In this document: piece by piece, positions 57,310-64,000 of the stretch
Numbering within the stretch: position 1 is the first letter of the stretch
How the letters are laid out: the number at the start of each line of letters is the position of its first letter
NCBI GenBank assembly: GCA_015680685.1
Contig: MNCI01000569.1
Location: forward strand, 347,085-411,084
DNA length: 64,000 nt
Direction: 5' to 3'
DNA from: Gnetum montanum
Taxonomy: Eukaryota > Streptophyta > Gnetopsida > Gnetales > Gnetaceae
Position numbers and translations under genes: made by a program
Notes under the pieces: generated by a model
The model's database searches: none
Seen by the model: only the letters and a program-made list of their open reading frames with translations
What the model was told of the DNA's origin: nothing

Positions 57310-57762
57310 AACACTCTTGGGGATTCCCATATCATGAACCCATTCATATGTAATCTCAGTCGTGATAATTTCTCCTCTTTCCTCTTCTTGCCTAGTTGAA
57401 GCCTCAACTTGATCTTTACCTTTGTCTTTAACAACTATCTTTGTTTCTTTTGCATCCACCTCTTTGGTTGTTGATTTTTGATGTTTTTCTCAACTAGCTG
57501 CTTCTGTGTCTCAAGACATCAAAGACTATCCTTAGTATTCAACTTGAGTGGTGCATTCATGGAAGCTACCCCAAATATTAGAATATATAAAAAGTCCACT
57601 AGTGAGAAATCTAAACTCATCTAAAAGCCAAAGTAGGAAAGGGATTTCACTAGATGCTCCATGGGCGGTTGCCTTACAATAGGCTCTCAATACATGCTCT
57701 AGGAAACATTTCGTAACATATGGGATAAAAGGCCTTCTTGTTGCACTCTCTCCAAGAACCAT
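57310..57762 (-). CDS. Unrecognised ORF downstream of antisense integrase
   Basis: A 76-codon frame (57762-57532) begins MVLGESATRRPFIPYVTKCF and includes HGASSEIPFLLWLLDEFRFL and IYSNIWGSFHECTTQVEY. After its stop, a coding-like charged tail continues in the same general direction to about 57315 with KDKGKDQVEASTRQEEERGE. It lies 600 bp beyond the integrase of element 7 on the same strand, where Tat-group elements sometimes carry an extra gene, but it could equally belong to another element. No family is recognised. Confidence 0.3.
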
Positions 57763-58089
57763 CTTTCTACCTCACACTTAAATAATTTACTTACTTTCTT
57801 ACTCAAGCATTGAATTGAGAAATGATGTATTTCCAAGCAATTCACATCCTCTTATATAGTGTAAGGTAAATTTAAATTTCCCACCAATTCTACTAACCAA
57901 CTTTGCCACTTAGCCAAAACTTATTTAATTTCCATCATCATACAATTGGCTATTTCAAATTCCACTTTTTGGTTGTTGAAATTAACTCACCAGTATGTAG
58001 TTATCTAATCATCACTCCCACTTACAAGTAATGATCACTTGAAATAATCTAAATTTAATTTTAAAAACTAACACTTTGAATTAAATATT

Positions 58090-58360
58090 TAACTTTTAAA
58101 AACTAACACTCTAACATATATGTGTTTTATAATATTATATAGACTTACTTAAGCATAGATATAAGATATATATGTTATGGTTAAATATTATATAAGTCCA
58201 TATATATACTATTTATTATATATGTTACTACTAAGCATATACATATATATATATAAGTTTATTACTTACTACTATGTATACTTAATATTATTATAGTTAC
58301 ATACATACATATATATTACTATATACATATATTAATCTATACATATAGATTTATGTTGTG
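58090..58360. repeat. AT/TATA-rich low-complexity tract
   Basis: Irregular runs of TATATA, ATATAC and TACATACATAT dominate. There is no regular unit over the whole length. Confidence 0.85.
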
Positions 58361-58479
58361 GGTAGTTGTTCAAGATAATGTCTTATATGTAAAAACAATT
58401 ATACGGAAACTGCAACTCTATCCCATCTAACATCAATGACTTGCATGTATCTTTGGATTATTGTTTCTTGATATGAAAT

Positions 58480-59000
58480 GGACTAGTCCATATTACTAAA
58501 AACTTATTTGGCTTCTTCATATTCCATAATAATACAAGATCACCAACTTTAAAAGTTCTTTTCAAAGCCTTTCTATCAAACCACCTTTTGACTTAGGAAG
58601 TATTCTTTAATAAGTTATCTTTAGCTCTATCCATTTTGGCTTTTTCTTTTGACGAGCAGGATCATGAAACTTCTATCTTTATCTATTTTCTCACTATACT
58701 TTTGTAGAAAATCCAAGGCCAAACTTATAATCTTATTCGTAATTGTAGCAGGCAAACCATAGACTAAGTTATAAGTTGATGTTTCAATAGCCTTCTTAAA
58801 TCTAATACAATCAGTCCATAATGTAGATTATAGGTAATTAATCCAATTTCCTGGATTTCCATCCATCGACTTCTTAATGTAAGAAATAAGCTTTTTATTT
58901 GTAGATTCAGCACACATACCTCATCTCTCTAGCCATTAACTTAGCTAATCCCATTCCTTTAATGGTTTTGCATATTTCTAATGAAAATCTAAAACCTTGA
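58480..59000 (-). pseudogene. Element 7 integrase, mostly C-terminal half
   Basis: Part of the catalytic core (ESTNKKLISYIKKSMDGNPG, then LWTDCIRFKKAIETSTYNLV) and the C-terminal domain (VKRWFDRKALKRTFKVGDLV) are readable, with TAG/TAA breaks. The zinc domain and the first two catalytic Asp motifs are missing. The RNase H appears to pass almost directly into the final part of the core, indicating an internal deletion near 58980. Confidence 0.78.
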
Positions 59001-59049
59001 AGCTATTTGAGCCACTTTCCTCTCTTTAATCCAATTCATTTTGGGCTAA

Positions 59050-59411
59050 AAATTATTTGATTATAGGCACTATTAGCATAATATAAACTATTGAGCTTTC
59101 CAAGTAATATTTGAAATGCTGAAGTGCCTTAATAACTGTGAATGCTTGTTTCTCTAAGTCTAAATAATTTAGCTCTGAACCTTTCAGTTAATACCCAAAA
59201 AATCCTATTTTTTCATCTTGACCTTTAGCTTTTTAAGTTAAAATAGTAGTAACTAAATCATTTGAAGCAAAAGCATATAACCAAAAGTCTTCTTTCAATT
59301 TTGGTTTTACCAAGTATGGAGCTTCTTGAATAGCTTTTTTTTATTTCTACTAAGGCTCTCTTTGATTTTGGTGTTTTCTCTACTAGGACATATTTCTTTA
59401 GTATATGCATC
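59050..59411 (-). pseudogene. Element 7 Ty3/gypsy RNase H
   Basis: FWLYAFASNDLVTTILT and LNYLDLEKQAFTVIKALQHF followed by KYYLESS match the RNase H of element 2. It is the continuation of the RT found right of the inserted LTR. Confidence 0.75.
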
Positions 59412-59719
59412 TAATGAGTGGCGAGGTACCCCTACACTCAACCATATGAAACGAGCGTCGCACGCGCGATTCGGTCGAACTCTGCAGATGGACTAGTTGT
59501 GGCACCTAGAAAGTTATCCTTAGGTCGCAGTTCGCTGTCTTCCCACCTAGACTAGTATTGCATATGTCATGTATGGTTTAGTCTAGATGAGGTGTATGAT
59601 GTGTCCTAATCTATGCTACTCCTGAAGGCAATGGAAAATAATATTAACTAAACTAAACTAGGAGGAAAAAGGGTAAGAAATTATAATCTAGCCTAAGTGC
59701 GACAAGCAACCGATTCCTT

Positions 59720-60014
59720 NNNNNNNNNNNNNNNNNNNNNNNNNNNNNNNNNNNNNNNNNNNNNNNNNNNNNNNNNNNNNNNNNNNNNNNNNNNNNNNNN
59801 NNNNNNNNNNNNNNNNNNNNNNNNNNNNNNNNNNNNNNNNNNNNNNNNNNNNNNNNNNNNNNNNNNNNNNNNNNNNNNNNNNNNNNNNNNNNNNNNNNNN
59901 NNNNNNNNNNNNNNNNNNNNNNNNNNNNNNNNNNNNNNNNNNNNNNNNNNNNNNNNNNNNNNNNNNNNNNNNNNNNNNNNNNNNNNNNNNNNNNNNNNNN
60001 NNNNNNNNNNNNNN
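59720..60014. other. Assembly gap (295 N)
   Basis: The gap lies inside the LTR at 59412-60128. It is of a size compatible with the missing LTR middle. Confidence 0.99.
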
Positions 60015-60110
60015 ATATCGCGTACGCGATATCGCGGGTAGATGAGATATCGCGTACGCGATATCGTAACCCATGAGATATCGCATATGCGATATCGCGA
60101 CCCATGATAT
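60015..60110 (-). promoter_or_regulatory. U3 palindrome array
   Basis: At least five GATATC-centred palindromes occur in 96 bp: CGCGTACGCGATATCGCG-type units at 60015-60037, 60047-60066 and 60077-60100, separated by short GGGTAGATGA or CCCATGA spacers. It is the densest array in the window. Confidence 0.7.
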
Positions 60111-60128
60111 AACATGGGTGCATTATCA

Positions 60129-61035
60129 TGGGTGCCTTAACACGACCATCAACAATATGAGTAATTTCATGTCTCAACAGTATCAAAGGTTTAGTAATTT
60201 CAGTGAATCTAGGGATAAATTTCTTAATAAAATTTTTCTTTCCAAAGAAAGATCTAAGAGATGCTTGATATTCTGTACTACTTAAATTCAATAGTTATCT
60301 ATAGTAATTCCTTCTTGATAGATTACATGACCTAATAAACTTCCATATTTAACCCTAAAGATACATTTTTAAGGATTTAATGAAATACCATACTCACGAT
60401 ATCTATCAAAAACTTGTTGAAGATGATCAATATGATCTTCCTTTATTTTTGAAAAGATAGTGATATCATCCAAATAAGCAACAATGAGCTCACCTATTAA
60501 ACCTTTAAAGGATAAATCTATTGCTCTTTGAAAAGTAGCTCCAACATTTGACAATCTAAATGGCATTCTTTTGTAAGAAAAAGTTCCTCAGTTGGTGATA
60601 AATGTTGTTTTATATCTATCACCCTTATCTATGATGATCTAATTATAGCATGAAAAACCATCTAAGAAAGAATATGCTTGACAACTTGATACTTTGATCA
60701 ACATCTCATTGATTATAGGAAGAGGGTATTTATCTTTTTTAGAGGCTTCATTCAAATTTCTAAAATCCACACAAAGCCTAATATCACCATTCTTTTTTCT
60801 TACTGGAATAAGACTAGCAAGCCATGTTGAGTATCGAACTAGATATATAATTCAGGCTTGCAATAACTTCTTGATCTTAGATTCCATAGTTGGCTCAAAT
60901 GATGGATTGAATTTTCTTTATTTTTGTTTAACTATCTTACAACTGTCTATCAAAGGAATTTTATGTGTCATTACATCTAGTCTAAAAGTTTTAAGATCAT
61001 CATAAGAGCAAGAAAAATTTTCTAAATTTTTTTAG
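60129..61035 (-). pseudogene. Element 7 reverse transcriptase
   Basis: Reading leftwards: IIYLVRYSTWLASLIPVRKK, RLCVDFRNLNEASKKDKYPL, AYSFLDGFSCYN, YKRMPFRLSNVGATFQRAID and the catalytic VAYLDDITIFSK. Then comes SLRSFFGKKNFIKKFIPRFT up to the inserted LTR. Stops are present between the pieces, for example where YNQI is expected. The open frame 60291-59653 runs through the LTR and the gap by chance. Confidence 0.88.
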
Positions 61036-61038
61036 GAG

Positions 61039-61810
61039 TTATAATAAACTTTGCTTGAAAATTGAATCCTTTTCCTTTGTGACATTTGACATGTTTGGCA
61101 TCTCAGTAAATCCAAAATTCACTACTTCATAAGCTTGATTATCTAAATTCGGTATATCTTTTCCAGTGAGCAAATTTATGCTAAACTCATGTTCATAATC
61201 AATCACCATTTTGAGAATAGAATTTTTCTTAAACCTTGATGCCATTTTAGGTATGATTTGACTTTCAAATTCTTGTTTATTTCTCAAGAATTTGAACAAT
61301 TGATCATCATCTTCAAATACTTGTAAATGATTTATGTTATCTAGTACTGATGGTTGATGTTCTTTCTCAACTATTACCCCTTCATAACCTTCTATTTTTT
61401 TCACATCTAATGTTGAAGCTACTTTTGCTAAATCATCCACTATATAATTGTCCTTTATATCTATATTTTCTATTTTATAATGATGAAATTGATCTAGCAT
61501 TTTGTAGACAAGTTGTTTATAGGGTTGCAAGAATGAGCTTTTGGCCACACAATTACCTTTAATTTGTTCAAAAATTAATCTTGAGTCTCCCTTTATGGTG
61601 ATTACCTTGATTCCTTTTTCCAATGCTATTTTAATTCCAATACACAAAGCTTCATATTTAGCCTTTTTGTTAGTAAAAAGAAAATATAGATGAATTTCCT
61701 TGAATATTTTTGGGAAATCACCTTTTTCTAGAACTACTCCAGCTCATGCACCCTTGGAATTACAAGAACCATCAAAGGATAGTTCCCATTTGCTCTCATC
61801 TTGAGATTCT
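61039..61810 (-). pseudogene. Element 7 archaeal-type RNase H upstream of RT
   Basis: The domain begins near 61800 with WELSFDGSCNSKGA (first catalytic Asp), followed by KAKYEALCIGIKIALEKG (Glu), VITIKGDSRLIFEQIKGN (second Asp) and IKDNYIVDDLAKVAS at the C-terminus. A single TGA breaks the first strand at about 61745. The open frame 61647-61039 contains most of it plus the linker to RT. Position and sequence parallel 18009-18640 of element 2. Confidence 0.88.
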
Positions 61811-61889
61811 TTTTTTCCCAAGTTATCAATTTCTTGAATTGTGCAAATTTTGATTTCAAAATCTCTTGTTTCAATGGCCTTATTCTTTC

Positions 61890-62237
61890 CATTTGAGGTA
61901 ATGTTTTAAAGGCTAACTATAAATGTATATTTGATTTATCTCTCATTTCTAAGGTAGCCAAATATGTGAGTAATTTGTTGATATGTAACCAGAGAAATTC
62001 TTACTCCAACTTCTTCTCAACAAAAGACTATGTGAATCTAGTATATCTGCCACTTGAATAGTTACTCTACTTTTTATACAGGGTTCATAAACAATTTCTA
62101 ATAAAATATTGGGTAACTAACACACAATCTTTACTCTACTTCTATCCACTTGAATGATCTTTTTATTTGATTTTTCAGGAACAAACTAAGTTTTTTGCAT
62201 ATAGATAATGGCATAATAGTCGATGTAGCTTCAAAAT
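61890..62237 (-). pseudogene. Element 7 protease, cut by element 8
   Basis: TSTIMPLSICKKLSLFL directly follows the place where the catalytic Asp should lie, which is at or beyond the breakpoint 62237. SWSKNFSGYISTNYSHIWLP at about 61955-62015 marks the protease-polymerase linker seen in element 2. Confidence 0.7.
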
Positions 62238-63083
62238 TGATGGGACGCGATATCGCATGGGCCGTAATATTGCTTTCACCGCGATATCGCATATGCAATA
62301 TCGTGTCTTCCCCTGCGATATCGCGTATGCGATATCACAATGTGTCGCCAAATCTATAAATAAGAGGTGGCTCTCCCTTGTTTCTCCATCTAGATCTAGA
62401 CCCTTAGCAAAAATCTGGCATTTTTACCTCTCCATAGATAGAATAATTTTCATGTGCCTGCAGTAGGAGTTCCAAAGTGAACAGATCTTTATTTGAACAA
62501 ATATTGTACCTGAGCATAAGTTTGTGTACGGAAATAAAGACAAACTTTTGGATAAACCTTGCAGTGCATGGACTAAGCTAAATAGGATTTTAATTACTGT
62601 TATTTATTATTCATCATTTAAATGCTTTATTAGTTAATTAAATCTTTCTCAACCCTTCTCTCATAGTTAAGTGCATTCAGTACGACCCCTTCGAGCACGT
62701 GTGTTACGGTTGGTAATCCTAGTAACGAATAGCGTTTGGTAATCCCAGAAGGTTGCATTGGCTTAGGGTGTGAATGGCAAGTGGGAATAAATACTGATGC
62801 TAAGTTAATTAAGGCTTAGTTAGTTAGTTAAATTTAGTTAATTAGTCTCTTCACCCTTTCCCTCATTAGCATAGGCGATAAAACACAAAAGACATAAAAA
62901 TCACATACCTCAGACTTACTTAATCATAGAACCATAACAAATACAAGTCTGGGAGGATAACGAACAATTAACCTTAAGTGTTCCATGAGGCATGTAGGCA
63001 CTTAGTCTGCGGAGTTCGACTGGATCGTGCGTGTAACGCTCGTATTCGTATAGTTGAGTGTAGGGGTACCTCGCCACTCATCA
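62238..63083 (+). repeat. 5' LTR of element 8
   Basis: It starts TGATGGGACGCG and ends CGCCACTCATCA. Several GATATC palindromes at 62245-62340 precede TATAAATA at 62355-62362. It lacks the 105-bp tandem duplication of the element-1 LTR. Confidence 0.92.
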
Positions 63084-63227
63084 TTGGCACCGTTGCTGGG
63101 GACTAAGTTGTTTGTGCACTAAGTAGAACGTAGGAAATTATCCACATCGTTGGGAGCTTAACGAACCCTTAGGGTTCATTAAACAAAAAATTATATAACG
63201 GTTAATCAGCACACTGAATAAGACACA

Positions 63228-64000
63228 ATGTCTTCTTCTTTGAATAAAAGCACTTCACCACCTAGGGATAACACTAGAGACAGTCGATGATCTAACACAC
63301 ATAACCAAAATTTGCCAGTTCCACAGGAATTCAGTGTGGTGTACATTCATCATGATGAATATGTACCCAACTTTACTTTTATCCTCCATTAGGATGAACA
63401 ATTGCATTTGCGTGATTTGCAAGGTAACATAGTGTTACCCCCATATCGTGCAGTCCCCAACATGCTCCTTTGTGCACTTGCACAAATAGGCATCATGTAG
63501 CTATACAATAAATACATTGCATGTGATTATAGCATAAGGGACTACCATCTTACAGAAGCACAATGTTTAAGGCACTCGCAGCAGGAGAGCCACCATACAT
63601 TGTTGAAGGACAAAGGGGTCCCGCATGTCCTAAGAGAAATTAGAGATGGTGAACCAATTATAATAGGTTCTCCATCAAATGATGTTCCCCCTCCTAACAA
63701 TAGTGAGGAGGTGTGGTATCGGAACCTATGCTCCATGATACACAACCCTGGTTCTAATCCCCATGCACACTAAGTGTTCAATGAGGGAACACAAATACAT
63801 AACAAGGACGGGCATTCTGATCGTCATCACGATCGGGACCATAACCATCGAAGAGAAGGTTAGAAACATCATCATGGCGATGGTTCCCCTTCTTCTTCCC
63901 CTTCATCACATCATTCACCCTCTCCTTCCACATCAGGACATAATCACATAGAGCACAATAGTGAGGATAAGGGTAAGCAAGATGAGAGACCTCGACGAGA
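63228..64000 (+). pseudogene. Element 8 gag, N-terminal part
   Basis: ATG 63228 gives MSSSLNKSTSPPRDNTRDSR, then a TGA, and continues with YVPNFTFILH, LRDLQGNIVLPPYR, HVLREIRDGEP and a His/Ser/Asp-rich stretch (SPSSSPSSHHSPSPSTSG). It aligns along its length with element 1 gag (5740-6520), including the positions of several conserved blocks. It has at least four stops, and the capsid core lies outside the window. Confidence 0.82.

Larger units (their letters stand above)
59412..60128 (-). mobile_element. Element-1-family LTR inserted in element 7, containing an N gap
   Basis: TAATGAGTGGCGAGGTACCCC at 59412 and the next 300 bp match the solo LTR at 16902. After the gap, GATATC palindromes (60015-60110) mark the U3. 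The right border is uncertain (I place it at ATTATCA, 60128) and no clear 5-base target duplication was found. It could be a solo LTR, or a full element whose interior was lost in the gap. Confidence 0.75.
58370..62237 (-). mobile_element. Element 7: antisense Tat-like Ty3/gypsy pol
   Basis: Reading leftwards from 62237: protease, archaeal-type RNase H, RT, Ty3/gypsy RNase H and integrase. The order equals that of element 2. Protease is cut at 62237 by element 8. The RT-RNase H junction is interrupted by an element-1-type LTR (59412-60128). No LTR of its own is visible. Confidence 0.85.
62238..64000 (+). mobile_element. Element 8: 5' part of an element-1-type retrotransposon
   Basis: The LTR (62238-63083) is followed by primer site TGGCACCGTTGCTGGGGA (63085-63102) and the gag start. 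It inserted into the protease of element 7 in opposite orientation and continues beyond the window. Confidence 0.92.

Noticed and set aside
60015-60110. Possible CRISPR-like or satellite array made of GATATC palindromes
   Set aside because: Spacing and sequence are irregular and the block is the U3 of a retrotransposon LTR.
59653-60291. 212-codon ORF spanning the N gap
   Set aside because: The length comes from N bases and passes through an LTR; only its first part is real RT.
1-64000. tRNA, rRNA and other RNA genes
   Set aside because: I looked for cloverleaf-like and rRNA-like sequence and saw none; the only tRNA-related sequences are primer-binding sites.

Overview
The window looks like heterochromatic, transposon-dominated DNA from a seed plant with a large genome. 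A gymnosperm is my best guess, but this is inference from the single host gene and the element types, and no marker proves it. Nearly everything is LTR retrotransposon or LINE sequence, heavily decayed by stop codons and frameshifts. The only recognisable host gene is an LRR receptor-like protein (42353-44645, minus strand), and it is damaged.

Layout, left to right. 1-3195 holds the 5' half of an antisense L1-type LINE (ORF1, APE endonuclease, start of RT). 3196-4668 holds displaced pieces of a long LTR. 4669-11214 is element 1, an LTR retrotransposon with gag and protease but no RT or integrase; its 3' LTR runs into an assembly gap. 11249-25469 is element 2, a Tat-like Ty3/gypsy element with roughly 3.1-3.2 kb LTRs, an extra RNase H upstream of RT, and a solo LTR of the element-1 family in its protease region. 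26949-36432 is element 3, nearly complete: two LTRs, gag, protease, a long non-coding spacer and an unrecognised coiled-coil accessory ORF (aORF), again with no RT or integrase. 36590-40110 carries an antisense LINE RT fragment and a third decayed aORF copy. 40140-47771 is the host-gene interval, with the LRR gene and a small LRR relic. 47772-49988 is element 5 (antisense; 3' LTR plus aORF), broken by element 4 (49989-55249; LTR, gag, protease and an Athila-like RT). 55250-58369 is mostly unassigned. 58370-62237 is element 7, an antisense Tat-like pol with the same unusual RNase H placement. It is interrupted by an LTR containing a 295-base N gap and by element 8 (62238 to the window end; 5' LTR and start of gag).

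How they relate. Elements 1, 3, 4, 5 and 8 share a tRNA-Asp-type primer site and LTR architecture. Elements 1 and 3 are non-autonomous, and element 4 shows what a pol-bearing relative looks like. The strongest candidate for something undescribed is the gag-protease-aORF family. Its aORF is recognisably conserved at protein level in three copies despite many stops. Its LTRs also carry clusters of palindromes centred on GATATC just upstream of the TATA box.
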